DNA of 64,000 nt from NCBI RefSeq assembly GCF_037543845.1, contig NZ_JBBIFX010000001.1, positions 1,116,001-1,180,000 on the forward strand. Direction: 5' to 3'. A model generated the notes under the pieces. The model was not told the DNA's origin. It ran no database searches and was given only the letters and a program-made list of their open reading frames with translations. Position numbers and translations under genes: made by a program. Source of the DNA: Gymnodinialimonas ulvae (GTDB taxonomy: Bacteria; Pseudomonadota; Alphaproteobacteria; Rhodobacterales; Rhodobacteraceae). Of this stretch, positions 10,014-18,460 are shown piece by piece (the first letter of the stretch is position 1; every line of letters starts with the position of its first letter).

Positions 10014-11975
10014 ATGGCAGACGACCTCCTTTCGGGCCAGCCCGACGCATCCGCCTATGACGCCTCCTCCATCGAGGTGCTCGAAGGTCTGGAACCCGTC
10101 CGCAAACGTCCCGGCATGTATATCGGCGGCACCGATGAACGCGCGTTGCACCACCTTGTGGCCGAGGTGCTCGACAATTCCATGGACGAGGCCGTCGCAG
10201 GCCACGCCAACCGCATCGAAGTCACCCTGCACAGCGATTTCTCCGTCACCATCACCGACAACGGGCGCGGCATCCCCGTCGACCCGCACCCCAAGTTCCC
10301 CGACAAATCCGCCCTCGAAGTGATCCTGTGCACGCTGCACGCAGGCGGCAAATTCTCGGGCAAGGCCTACCAGACCTCCGGCGGCCTGCACGGCGTCGGC
10401 GTCTCGGTCGTCAACGCGCTGTCGGACCACGTCCGCGTCGAGGTCGCCCGCAACCGCGAGCTTTTTGCACAAACCTTCTCGCGCGGCATCCCGCAAGGCC
10501 CGGTCCAATCGCTCGGAACCACCCCCAACCGACGCGGCACCGCCGTCACCTTCCACGCCGACGAAGACATCTTCGGCTCCCACCGCTTCAAACCCGCGCG
10601 CCTGCACAAGATGGTCCGCTCCAAGGCCTACCTCTTCTCCGGCGTCGAGATCCGCTGGAAATCGGAAATCGACGACGGCGAAACGCCTACCGAGGCCACC
10701 TTCCACTTCCCCGGTGGCCTCGCCGATTACCTCGGCGAAACCCTTGGCACCGCGCCCACCTATTCCGACAAACCCTTCGCCGGTAAGGTCGAATTCCAAC
10801 CCCGCTTCGGCGTCCCCGGCTCCGTCGAATGGGCCATCAACTGGACGCCCACGCGCGACGGCTTCATGCAATCCTATTGTAACACCGTCCCCACCCCCGA
10901 GGGCGGCACCCATGTCGGCGGCTTCTTCGCGGCCGTGCTCAAGGGCATCAAGGCCTACGGCGAGTTGGCCAACAACAAAAAGGCCGCCAATATCACTCGC
11001 GATGACCTCGCCAACGGGGCCTGCGCGCTGGTGTCGTGCTTCATCTCGGAACCCGAATTCGTGGGCCAGACCAAGGACCGCCTCGCCACCACCGAAGCCG
11101 CCCGCCTTGTCGAAGGCGCGGTGCGCGACCACCTCGACAATTGGCTGGGTCAGAACACCAAGGAAGCCGGCGCGATCCTCGATTTCCTCGTCCTGCGCGC
11201 CGAAGAACGCCTGCGCCGCAAGCAGGAAAAGGAAACCGCCCGCAAATCCGCCACCAAGAAACTGCGCCTGCCCGGCAAGTTGGTCGATTGCTCGCAATCC
11301 GCGCGCGACGGCACCGAATTGTTCATCGTCGAAGGCGACAGCGCGGGCGGCTCCGCCAAGATGGCCCGCGACCGCAAGACGCAAGCCCTCCTGCCCCTGC
11401 GCGGCAAGATCCTCAACGTCCTCGGCGCGGCGTCGAACAAACTGACCTCTAACGCCGAAATCTCCGACCTGACGCAGGCGCTTGGCGTGGGCCTTGGCAC
11501 CAAGTTCAACATCGACGATCTGCGTTACGACAAGATCATCATCATGACCGATGCAGACGTCGACGGAGCGCATATCGCCTCGCTCCTGATGACCTTCTTC
11601 TTCACCCAGATGCGCCCGATGATCGACCAGGGCCACCTGTATCTGGCCTGCCCGCCGCTCTTCCGCCTCACCCAAGGGGCAAAACGCATCTACTGCATCG
11701 ACGAGGAAGAGCGCGACGAATGGCTGGCCAAGGGATTGGGCGGCAAGGGAAAAATCGACGTCAGCCGCTTCAAGGGTCTCGGCGAAATGGACGCCAAGGA
11801 TTTGAAAGAGACCACCATGGACGTGAGCACCCGCAAGCTGATCCGGGTTTCGGTTGACGACGACGTGCCGGGCGAGACGGGTGATCTGGTGGAGCGGTTG
11901 ATGGGGAAAAAGCCGGAATTGCGGTTCCAGTATATTCAGGAAAATGCGAGGTTCGTGGAGGAGTTGGATGTTTGA
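10014..11975 (+). CDS. parE: DNA topoisomerase IV subunit B
   Basis: ParE provides the ATPase and TOPRIM domains of topoisomerase IV, which decatenates daughter chromosomes. The 653-residue product has the GHKL ATP site (EVLDNSMDEA at 51-60 and ITDNGRGIP near 80-88), the GGLHGVGVSVVNALS loop, and TOPRIM motifs EGDSAGG from residue 440 and DADVDGAH from 513. Length and motif order fit ParE better than GyrB. The end (RFQYIQENARF) looks intact. The stop overlaps the start of the HEPN-like gene by four bases. Confidence 0.96.
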   Translation: MADDLLSGQPDASAYDASSIEVLEGLEPVRKRPGMYIGGTDERALHHLVAEVLDNSMDEAVAGHANRIEVTLHSDFSVTITDNGRGIPVDPHPKFPDKSALEVILCTLHAGGKFSGKAYQTSGGLHGVGVSVVNALSDHVRVEVARNRELFAQTFSRGIPQGPVQSLGTTPNRRGTAVTFHADEDIFGSHRFKPARLHKMVRSKAYLFSGVEIRWKSEIDDGETPTEATFHFPGGLADYLGETLGTAPTYSDKPFAGKVEFQPRFGVPGSVEWAINWTPTRDGFMQSYCNTVPTPEGGTHVGGFFAAVLKGIKAYGELANNKKAANITRDDLANGACALVSCFISEPEFVGQTKDRLATTEAARLVEGAVRDHLDNWLGQNTKEAGAILDFLVLRAEERLRRKQEKETARKSATKKLRLPGKLVDCSQSARDGTELFIVEGDSAGGSAKMARDRKTQALLPLRGKILNVLGAASNKLTSNAEISDLTQALGVGLGTKFNIDDLRYDKIIIMTDADVDGAHIASLLMTFFFTQMRPMIDQGHLYLACPPLFRLTQGAKRIYCIDEEERDEWLAKGLGGKGKIDVSRFKGLGEMDAKDLKETTMDVSTRKLIRVSVDDDVPGETGDLVERLMGKKPELRFQYIQENARFVEELDV

Positions 11976-12790
11976 GGGATGATCAGACAGCCTTGGAAAT
12001 CCGAATCCTAATTGACCGACTTTTTAGAGAACCTGCGGACGAAGATTATCTAGTAGCGAGATGGGCCCTTCGAAATGATCTACTACATCAATTCTGCTGG
12101 AGCTCCTTGCAAGCGATCGAAAAGTATTGCAAATCCATTCTGCTAAAGAACCAAAAAAGTGTGAAGCGTTTTTCTCACAAAATTTCGAACATCCTGTTAA
12201 ACGTATACGAGATATATGACGATAAACTACCTTCGATTTATTGCCCGCCAAGAGAGTTTGGCCTCCATCCCTACCATTATCACAAACGCTTCGAGCCGTT
12301 CGTCGATTTTGCGAAGAGAGTCGAAGAAAATGGTGATCCAGCAAATCGCTACAGGCAGTATGGAGTATCTGTCGAAAAGTTCGATCTCCATAAACTTGAT
12401 GAGATAGTGTTTCTTCTAAGAAAGATAGCCGTTGCACGCGATCCAATTCTTAAGCACCCACTCAACAAAAAATTGACCGACCCAGCTGGCAACACGTTTG
12501 ATTATGGAGTGGATTTCTATGACTGGAACAGGCATATACTGAGAAATCCTCAGCACTTAGAAACGCTTCGTTGGCGAAACCACTCCTTCTTTGGAAGTTC
12601 TGCGCTTTCTGAGAAAAGCATTTTAGTTGGTATTTCCTGCACCAACAGCCCCTATGTCGAAGCGAATTGGACCGGAAAACCAGGCATAGACGCAATAAAT
12701 TGGATAAAGGAAAATACGAAGATTACCAAGCTGGATGCGATTGCACTCCAGAAATTGACATCTGGAAATCGTACGCTTTTGGGCTTTTGA
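11972..12790 (+). CDS. HEPN-like domain protein, AT-rich, translationally coupled to parE
   Basis: The 272-residue product has an N-terminal helical region like HEPN domains, with FCWSSLQAIEKYCKSILLK at residues 41-59 and R34-N-D-L-L-H39, which fits the HEPN RNase motif R-N/D/H-x3-5-H. The rest (about 100-272) is not recognised. The start is a TTG at 11972; no ATG or GTG start fits, and GGAGGAG lies eight bases upstream inside parE. The reading frame contains no other methionine. Base composition is far more AT-rich than both neighbours, which suggests horizontal gain. HEPN proteins are often toxins or defence RNases; that role is inferred here and no antitoxin gene is adjacent. Confidence 0.7.
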   Translation: MRDDQTALEIRILIDRLFREPADEDYLVARWALRNDLLHQFCWSSLQAIEKYCKSILLKNQKSVKRFSHKISNILLNVYEIYDDKLPSIYCPPREFGLHPYHYHKRFEPFVDFAKRVEENGDPANRYRQYGVSVEKFDLHKLDEIVFLLRKIAVARDPILKHPLNKKLTDPAGNTFDYGVDFYDWNRHILRNPQHLETLRWRNHSFFGSSALSEKSILVGISCTNSPYVEANWTGKPGIDAINWIKENTKITKLDAIALQKLTSGNRTLLGF

Positions 12791-12974
12791 GGCCATGATC
12801 TGTACAAAATACGGTTCTTGCGGTTAATCCAACTGGTCGACACGGACCAAGACCATGGGGATGCCACAACTGCCCCCCCCTCTAGGCCCCGCACTTTATC
12901 CCTCCCCGGGGCTCCGCCCGTTCGCGGCTGAAACGCTCCCTGGAGCGCTTCCGAGACGCCGCTCACCCCCCCTC

Positions 12975-12989
12975 TTAACAAAACCTTAA
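12975..12989 (+). promoter_or_regulatory. CtrA-type binding site
   Basis: TTAAC-AAAACC-TTAA matches TTAA-N7-TTAA exactly, the site for the alphaproteobacterial response regulator CtrA. It lies about 100 bp upstream of the lipoprotein gene at 13091. Binding is inferred. Confidence 0.5.
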
Positions 12990-13020
12990 CAAAAAATCCT
13001 TTATCAAATCAAAACAATAA

Positions 13021-13048
13021 CTTAACCCCCGGTTGCAACCTTGCAACC
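13021..13048 (+). repeat. 28-bp dispersed repeat, copy 1
   Basis: The sequence CTTAACCCCC followed by GGTTGCAACC and TTGCAACC recurs exactly, reverse-complemented, at 26599-26626. GGTTGCAACC is itself a perfect palindrome and is followed by its own right half, so the unit looks like a protein-binding site. Confidence 0.85.
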
Positions 13049-13090
13049 ACCCCCCTTGCCTCCCCCCACCGCCTCCGCCACACTTCCCCC

Positions 13091-13777
13091 ATGCGCACGC
13101 TCCTGCTGATCCTGCTGATCGTCCTGCTCGCCACCTGCGGCCGTCCCCTGACCGAGGCCGAGCGCGCCTATATGGCCGAGATACAGGGCGACACGTTCGA
13201 CCCCGCCCCCGTCCGCATCGCCCGCAACCCGTTCGTCGGGATCTTCACCCAAACCTACCCCACGCGCCCGCCCACGACCTGCCGCGAGCGCATTTTTCCG
13301 CCCCCCGACACCCCCACGATCAGCGGTCAGACCGCCGGCATCGTCTTCTTCAACACGCTGCATTTGCGCGAGGATGTCGTGCTGCCCGATTACACGCGCT
13401 TTGAGGATGGCACCCGCGGCCTCGTCGCCGCGATGTTCTTCGCCCATGAGATGACCCACATCTGGCAATGGCAGAACCGCGATGTGACCCAGTACCACCC
13501 GTTCCGCGCCTTCTGGGAACACGCGGTGGTCGAAGACCCCTACCTGTTCGACAACGACGACCCGCGCCCATTCCTCGACTACGGCTATGAACAACAGGCG
13601 AGCCTCGTGGAAGAATACGTCTGCTGCCGCGCGCTCGATCCCGATGGCGCGCGCACCGGCCGGCTTGAGGCGCTGATCGGCGCGGTCATGCCCGTCACAC
13701 CGCTACAATCGCGCGCCGATGACACCGATATCCGCATCCCCTGGGCCGACGCGCCCATCGGCGGGATCTGTTCGTGA
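13091..13777 (+). CDS. Lipoprotein with HExxH zinc-protease-like motif
   Basis: The 228-residue product starts with a lipoprotein signal (lipobox LATC, Cys16). It has HEMTH at residues 119-123 followed by IWQWQ, and a downstream EQQASLVEEY segment that could supply the third metal ligand. The pattern resembles small zinc metallopeptidase-like domains such as the HEMTHVVQQ core of DUF4157/eCIS proteins, but the match is only to the motif. Cell-envelope location follows from the lipobox. Substrate and function are unknown. A CtrA-type site and an AT-rich promoter-like segment precede it, and its stop overlaps the next start (TGATG). Confidence 0.65.
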   Translation: MRTLLLILLIVLLATCGRPLTEAERAYMAEIQGDTFDPAPVRIARNPFVGIFTQTYPTRPPTTCRERIFPPPDTPTISGQTAGIVFFNTLHLREDVVLPDYTRFEDGTRGLVAAMFFAHEMTHIWQWQNRDVTQYHPFRAFWEHAVVEDPYLFDNDDPRPFLDYGYEQQASLVEEYVCCRALDPDGARTGRLEALIGAVMPVTPLQSRADDTDIRIPWADAPIGGICS

Positions 13778-14217
13778 TGCCCACCCAAGCGCTCATCATG
13801 TTCGCCGCCGGGATCGGCATCCCGATCCTTGCCGCCCTGAACGCGCGGCTCGGCGCCAACATCGGATCGCCCGCAGCGGCGGCCACGATCCTCTTCGTCG
13901 TGGCCCTGGCCAGCGCAGCTGTGACCGCCGCGGTCACCGGGTTGGAGCCCCTGCGCGCCCTGCCCGGACAACCCACACACCTGTTTCTCGCAGGCGCTCT
14001 GATCGCGTTCTACGTGCTCACGATCACTTATATCGCGCCCACCTTCGGGGTCGGAAATGCGGTGTTCTTCGTCCTGCTCGGGCAATTGGTCAGCGCCGCC
14101 GCGATTGACCATTTCGGCCTGTTCGGCGCGCAGGTCAGCCCGATCTCCGGCGTGCGCCTTCTGGGGATTGCTGTGATGGCGGCGGGCGTCGCCCTGACCC
14201 AGCTCGCGGCGCGTTAA
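13777..14217 (+). CDS. YdcZ/DUF606-type small membrane protein
   Basis: The 146-residue protein has four to five membrane helices and fits the DUF606 (YdcZ) family, half-sized relatives of the DMT superfamily of transporters. Features seen are ALNARLGANIGSP near the N-terminus and GNAVFFVLLGQLVSAAAIDHFG in the second half. The ATG at 13777 shares its A with the stop of the upstream lipoprotein gene, so the two are probably co-translated. The stop is interlocked with that of the convergent ABC-F gene in the palindrome GTTAAC. Transported substrate is unknown. Confidence 0.8.
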   Translation: MPTQALIMFAAGIGIPILAALNARLGANIGSPAAAATILFVVALASAAVTAAVTGLEPLRALPGQPTHLFLAGALIAFYVLTITYIAPTFGVGNAVFFVLLGQLVSAAAIDHFGLFGAQVSPISGVRLLGIAVMAAGVALTQLAAR

Positions 14218-16025
14218 CCAGCCTTTTCCTCAAGCTCCAGCCATTCCATCTCGGCGGCCTCCAGCTTGGCCTGCCGCTCGGCCAGCGCATCCGTTGCCTT
14301 CTGCGCCTTCACCGGTTGGGCGGTGTAGATCCCGGGATCTGATAGAAGATCGGACAGTTTCGCGATCTCCGCCTCCAGCCGCTCGATCTCGGCGGGCAAG
14401 GCTTCCAACCGATGCTTCTGCGTGAACGACAAACCTGATGCTTTTGCCTTTTCAACGGGTTGGTCGGAAGCCGCCACCTGCTTGACCTTTGACTTTTCCG
14501 GCGCAGCGGCGCGGCGCTCACCGCGCTGCGCGACCATATCGGACCAGCCACCGGCATAAACCACCGCTTGCCCCGCGCCTTCCAGAGCCACCGTCGCCGT
14601 CGCAACACGGTCTAGAAAATCGCGGTCGTGACTCACGAGCAGGACCGTTCCCGGATACTCCCCCAGAAGATCCTGTAGAAGATCGAGCGTTTCGACATCC
14701 AGATCATTCGTCGGCTCATCGAGCACCAGAAGATTGCTTTCCCGCGCCATGATGCGCGCCAGAAGCAGCCGCGCCTTTTCACCCCCCGACAGCGAGCGGA
14801 CCGGTGCGCGAGCCTGCGCCTCATCAAAGAGGAAATCCTTGAGATACCCGACCACATGACGCGGCACGCCGCGCACCAAAACCTGATCCGCGCGGCCAGA
14901 TACGCCCACCTCCGGGTCGTTGACCAAGCTGTCCCAAAGCGTCGCCTCCGGGTCCAGCGCCGAGCGCGTCTGATCGAACACCGCCATCTCGATCCCGGTG
15001 CCGTGGGTCACGCTGCCGGTGTCAGGCTCCAACGCCCCGGTCAGTATCTTCAGAAGCGTCGTCTTGCCCGCGCCGTTGGGTCCGACAAAGGCCACCCGGT
15101 CGCCGCGCAACACGCGCAAATCGAACGGCTTCAGGATGTCTTTCCCATCGTAAGCCTTTGATATTTCACGCGCCTCTATAACCTTCTTACCCGATTGCGA
15201 TCCTGCCTCGAACGCCATCGCAGCCGTCCCCTGCCGCCGGATCATCGCCGAGCGTTCCGCACGCAAATCCCCCAACGCGCGCACCCGGCCCATGTTGCGC
15301 TTGCGCCGCGCGCTGATGCCTTCGACGGCCCACCGGGCCTCGGCCTTGATCTTCCGGTCCAGCTTGTGACGCGCCAGATCTTCCTCCGCCCAGACCGTGT
15401 CGCGCCATTCCTCGAACCGGTCGAACCCGCGATCCATCCGCCGCACAACGCCGCGATCCAACCACAAAACGCCGCGCGCCAGCGCCTGCAAAAACGCCCT
15501 GTCGTGCGAGATCAGGATAAAGCCCGCACGCGTTTGGCGTAGCTCCCCCTCCAGCCATTGGATCGCGTCGATATCAAGGTGGTTGGTCGGCTCGTCGAGC
15601 AACATCAACTCCGGCGCCTCCGCCAGAAGCCGCGCCAGGGCCGCGCGCCGCCGCTCACCGCCCGAGGCCGCCTCAACCGATGCCTCAAGGCGCAGCTTCA
15701 ACCCCTCCGCCGCCGCCTCGACCCGCCACGCCTCGGATGGGCTCAACGTGGCCAGCGCGAAGTCCCCAAGCGTGGCAAACCCGTCGAAATCCGGGTCCTG
15801 CTCAAGATATCCGACCGAGGTTCCATCGGGCAAAACCCGCATGCCTGCGTCGGCCTCCACCAGACCCGCCATCACTTTCATCAGCGTCGATTTGCCCGAT
15901 CCGTTGCGCCCGACAAGCGCCATCCGGTCGCCGGTCTGCACCACAAGGTCGAGCCCCGCGAACACAGGGTCGCCGCCAAAGGTCAGTGCGATATCAGAAA
16001 GTTGCAAAAGAGGAGGTCTGGCCAT
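14214..16025 (-). CDS. uup: ABC-F family ATPase (Uup-like)
   Basis: The 603-residue soluble protein has two ABC ATPase domains: Walker A GRNGSGKST and GPNGAGKTT, signatures SGGERRR and SGGEKAR, and LLDEPTNHLD and LDEPTNDLD Walker B regions. An inter-domain linker follows, and a C-terminal coiled coil (about 530-600) rich in Glu/Lys/Ala. This layout is Uup-type ABC-F, which acts on ribosomes or DNA structures and has no membrane domain. The ATG at 16025 is followed directly by the first ABC domain. Assignment to Uup rather than another ABC-F branch rests on the C-terminal coiled coil. Confidence 0.9.
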   Translation of the reverse strand: MARPPLLQLSDIALTFGGDPVFAGLDLVVQTGDRMALVGRNGSGKSTLMKVMAGLVEADAGMRVLPDGTSVGYLEQDPDFDGFATLGDFALATLSPSEAWRVEAAAEGLKLRLEASVEAASGGERRRAALARLLAEAPELMLLDEPTNHLDIDAIQWLEGELRQTRAGFILISHDRAFLQALARGVLWLDRGVVRRMDRGFDRFEEWRDTVWAEEDLARHKLDRKIKAEARWAVEGISARRKRNMGRVRALGDLRAERSAMIRRQGTAAMAFEAGSQSGKKVIEAREISKAYDGKDILKPFDLRVLRGDRVAFVGPNGAGKTTLLKILTGALEPDTGSVTHGTGIEMAVFDQTRSALDPEATLWDSLVNDPEVGVSGRADQVLVRGVPRHVVGYLKDFLFDEAQARAPVRSLSGGEKARLLLARIMARESNLLVLDEPTNDLDVETLDLLQDLLGEYPGTVLLVSHDRDFLDRVATATVALEGAGQAVVYAGGWSDMVAQRGERRAAAPEKSKVKQVAASDQPVEKAKASGLSFTQKHRLEALPAEIERLEAEIAKLSDLLSDPGIYTAQPVKAQKATDALAERQAKLEAAEMEWLELEEKAG

Positions 16026-16121
16026 CCGCGCGAGCTACGCGACGTCGCGCGCCGGTTCAAGAGGGTCGCGCCCGGTCGGGGGCGATTACTGCGTCCGGCG
16101 GCGTTTGGATGTCCCGGATCA

Positions 16122-16155
16122 AAACGGGCGCGCCCGATCCCGAACGCGCCCGTTT
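16122..16155 (-). terminator. Hairpin terminator after the cyclophilin pair
   Basis: An 11-bp perfect stem (AAACGGGCGCG paired with CGCGCCCGTTT) with a 12-base loop lies 45 bp downstream of the signal-peptide cyclophilin on the minus strand, ending in TTTTGATC. Confidence 0.65.
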
Positions 16156-16199
16156 GATTTCGACGGCGGAGTTTCCCGGGTTCCGGGAGGCATGCGGCG

Positions 16200-16823
16200 C
16201 TACTCCAGCTCCGCCTCTTCTTCCTCTTCGGGCGGCGGCGGCGGCACCGGATCATCCTCGCGCACGCGCAATGCCGTCATCCGGTCCGGCTCGCCCACGA
16301 CCGCGCCATTGCGCCCGCGACCACGCCGGATCACGTCGACGATCTCCATCCCTTCGACGACCTGCCCCACGATGGTATATTGCCCATCGAGGTGCGGGGC
16401 GGGCTCGAACATGATAAAGAACTGGCTGTTGGCCGAGTTCGGGTCATTGGACCGCGCCATACCGATCATGCCGCGCTCAAACGAGATCTCGTCCGAGAAT
16501 TCCGCAGGCAGATCAGGGTATTGCGACCCGCCTCGCCCGGCATAGCGCATGTCCTGGCCCATCCGGCCAAACTCGACATCGCCGGTTTGCGCCATGAAGC
16601 CGTCGATCACGCGGTGAAAGACCACCTCGTCATAGGCGCCTTCGCCCGCCAATGTGGTGATCCGCTCCACATGCAGTGGCGCGCTCTGCTCGAACAGGTC
16701 GATCACAATGGTGCCCTGCGCATCCCCGGCCACGTCGATCTCAAGCCCTGTCGCGCCGACCGGCCCGGCCAGCATTGCCGCGAGGGCGGCCATAGGCCGG
16801 AGGAGCGCCAGCGGCTCACGCAT
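16200..16823 (-). CDS. Cyclophilin-type peptidyl-prolyl isomerase, exported
   Basis: The 207-residue product has a signal peptide (cleavage near PVGATG, residue 25) and a cyclophilin domain with FHRVIDGFMAQTGD, ANSQFFIMFEPAPHLDGQYT and VVEGMEIVD. The C-terminus is a Pro-rich then Glu-rich tail. It should act on proline peptide bonds in the periplasm. It overlaps the upstream cytosolic cyclophilin gene by eight bases, so the pair is co-translated and probably arose by duplication. Confidence 0.9.
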   Translation of the reverse strand: MREPLALLRPMAALAAMLAGPVGATGLEIDVAGDAQGTIVIDLFEQSAPLHVERITTLAGEGAYDEVVFHRVIDGFMAQTGDVEFGRMGQDMRYAGRGGSQYPDLPAEFSDEISFERGMIGMARSNDPNSANSQFFIMFEPAPHLDGQYTIVGQVVEGMEIVDVIRRGRGRNGAVVGEPDRMTALRVREDDPVPPPPPEEEEEAELE

Positions 16824-17316
16824 CGGCGGCCACCTTCACGCTGATCATCGTGTCCGGCTCGGCAGGCGGCTCGCCCCGGGTGATCGCATCGACATGCTCC
16901 ATCCCGTCGATCACCTGACCGTAGACCGTGTATTGGCCATTCAGGAAATCGTTGTCCTTGAAGTTGATGAAAAACTGGCTGTTGGCCGAATTCGGGTTCG
17001 ACGAGCGCGCCGCCCCAAGGCTGCCGCGCGCATGCGGGATACGCGAGAATTCCGCCGGAAGGTCGGGCTTGTCGGACCCGCCCGTGCCCGCCATGCGCAA
17101 CGACGCCGCATCCTTGCCATGCTGCACATCGCCGGTCTGCGCCATGAAACCGTCGATCACGCGGTGAAAGACCACCCCGTCATACGCGCCTTCGCGGGCC
17201 AGTTCCTTCATCCGCTCCACATGTGCGGGGGCCACGTCGGGCAGCAATTCGATGGTGACGGTGCCGCCCTTGAGTTCCATCAGAATGGTGTTTTCGGGAT
17301 CTTTGATATCGGCCAA
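16816..17316 (-). CDS. ppiB: Cyclophilin-type peptidyl-prolyl isomerase, cytosolic
   Basis: The 166-residue protein is a single cyclophilin domain without a signal peptide: FHRVIDGFMAQTGD near residue 50, ANSQFFINF and NGQYTVYGQVIDGME. The start is a TTG at 17316, since AAGGAG stands seven bases upstream and the product then begins ADIKDPENTI, as in close relatives. It lies between coaD and the exported cyclophilin on the same strand, 31 bp after coaD. It catalyses cis-trans isomerisation of prolyl bonds during folding. Confidence 0.9.
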   Translation of the reverse strand: MADIKDPENTILMELKGGTVTIELLPDVAPAHVERMKELAREGAYDGVVFHRVIDGFMAQTGDVQHGKDAASLRMAGTGGSDKPDLPAEFSRIPHARGSLGAARSSNPNSANSQFFINFKDNDFLNGQYTVYGQVIDGMEHVDAITRGEPPAEPDTMISVKVAADA

Positions 17317-17347
17317 TGTGGCTCTCCTTGTTCCGTGTCTGCCCCGC

Positions 17348-17842
17348 TCAGCGCGGGAATTTCTCAAGCAATGCGCGGTTCACGGGCGGCGTCACGAAAT
17401 GCGACACATCCCCGCCCAACCGCGCGATTTCCTTCACCAGCTTCGAGGCGATCGCCTGATGCTCGGCCTCCGCCATCAAAAAGACCGTGGTGATCGAGGC
17501 GTCCAGTTTGCGGTTCATCCCCACCATCTGGAACTCGTATTCGAAATCCGCAACCGCGCGCAGGCCGCGAATGATCATCTCGGCGCCGACGTCGCGGGCG
17601 CAGTCGATCAACAGGTTCTCAAATGGATGCGCAACGATTTCGGTCCCGAACGCGTCAGTCATCTTGGCGCATTCCGCCTCAACCATCGCCACGCGCTCTT
17701 CAAGGGCGAACAACGGCCCCTTGTCGCGGTTGATCGCCACGCCGATGACCAGTTTGTCCACCAGCTTGCAGGCGCGTTTGATGATGTCGACGTGACCCAG
17801 GGTAATCGGGTCGAACGTGCCGGGATATAGCCCTGTGCGCAT
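17348..17842 (-). CDS. coaD: Phosphopantetheine adenylyltransferase
   Basis: CoaD makes dephospho-CoA from 4-phosphopantetheine and ATP, the fourth step of CoA synthesis. The 164-residue product has GLYPGTFDPITLGH at residues 4-17 (the T/HxGH nucleotidyl-transfer motif) and the conserved IIRGLRAVADFEYE. The ATG at 17842 gives the normal start MRTGLYPG. The gene heads the coaD-cyclophilin-cyclophilin run. Confidence 0.96.
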   Translation of the reverse strand: MRTGLYPGTFDPITLGHVDIIKRACKLVDKLVIGVAINRDKGPLFALEERVAMVEAECAKMTDAFGTEIVAHPFENLLIDCARDVGAEMIIRGLRAVADFEYEFQMVGMNRKLDASITTVFLMAEAEHQAIASKLVKEIARLGGDVSHFVTPPVNRALLEKFPR

Positions 17843-17931
17843 GAGATGCTCCGCCGTCTGTCCGGGCGGCACGGGAACACGATTTCAGCCCGGTTTGCAA
17901 CCGGATCGCGGCAGAGGTCCCGAGACCGGCG

Positions 17932-18378
17932 TCAGAAGCCCTTGATCATGCCTTCCAACGCTTCCTTTTCCATCGACAATTCAGCCAGTTGCGCCTTGAC
18001 CACATCCCCGATGGAGATCAAGCCGACCATCTCGCTACCCTCCATCACCGGCATGTGGCGGAACCGGCCATCGGTCATCTTGCCCAACACGCTGTCGACC
18101 GTCTCGGTCCGCGTGGCCGAAACGATCTTCGACGTCATCAGGCTTTCGACCGGGTCCGCAAGGCAGCCCGGCCCGTTCGCGCCGATCGCGCGCACGATGT
18201 CGCGTTCCGACAGGATCCCCGCCATCTGCCTGCCGTCCGACGACACGACCACCGCCCCGATCCGGCGCAACGACAACATCTTGGCCGCCTCGCCCACGCT
18301 CGATCCCGGCGCCACGCTGACCACGCTCTCGTCGGCACCGTCACCGGATTTGTCCTTGAGGATTTGTTGAACAAGCAT
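17932..18378 (-). CDS. CBS domain protein
   Basis: The 148-residue protein consists of two CBS motifs (about 10-65 and 80-140), a Bateman module that binds adenine nucleotides. Features are GAVVVSSDGRQMAGILSERDIVRAI and RFRHMPVMEGSEMVGLISIGDVVK. There is no attached catalytic domain, so it is probably a stand-alone energy-sensing regulator whose partner is unknown. It lies on the same strand as coaD with a 90-bp gap. Confidence 0.9.
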   Translation of the reverse strand: MLVQQILKDKSGDGADESVVSVAPGSSVGEAAKMLSLRRIGAVVVSSDGRQMAGILSERDIVRAIGANGPGCLADPVESLMTSKIVSATRTETVDSVLGKMTDGRFRHMPVMEGSEMVGLISIGDVVKAQLAELSMEKEALEGMIKGF

Positions 18379-18460
18379 TGTGGGCTCTCCCTTCGTTACC
18401 CGCGCATCCCGTGCGCCAAGCGTGGGTCCGAAACGCGCGAGCTGTCAAGTTTTCGTGAGC

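Larger units (their letters stand above)
12791..13090. other. Intergenic region with AT-rich promoter-like segment
   Basis: No gene is seen. The left part ends the foreign-looking HEPN-like gene. The right part holds an AT-rich stretch (about 12974-13022) with a CtrA-type site and one copy of a 28-bp repeat, directly upstream of the lipoprotein gene. Confidence 0.7.

Noticed and set aside
9978..11675. A 565-codon open frame on the minus strand opposite parE
   Set aside because: It lies entirely opposite a gene with clear motifs, has no family features and reflects GC-rich codon bias; the same holds for long antisense frames at 3607-5862, 35766-37766, 48100-49830, 51179-53110 and 56856-58430.
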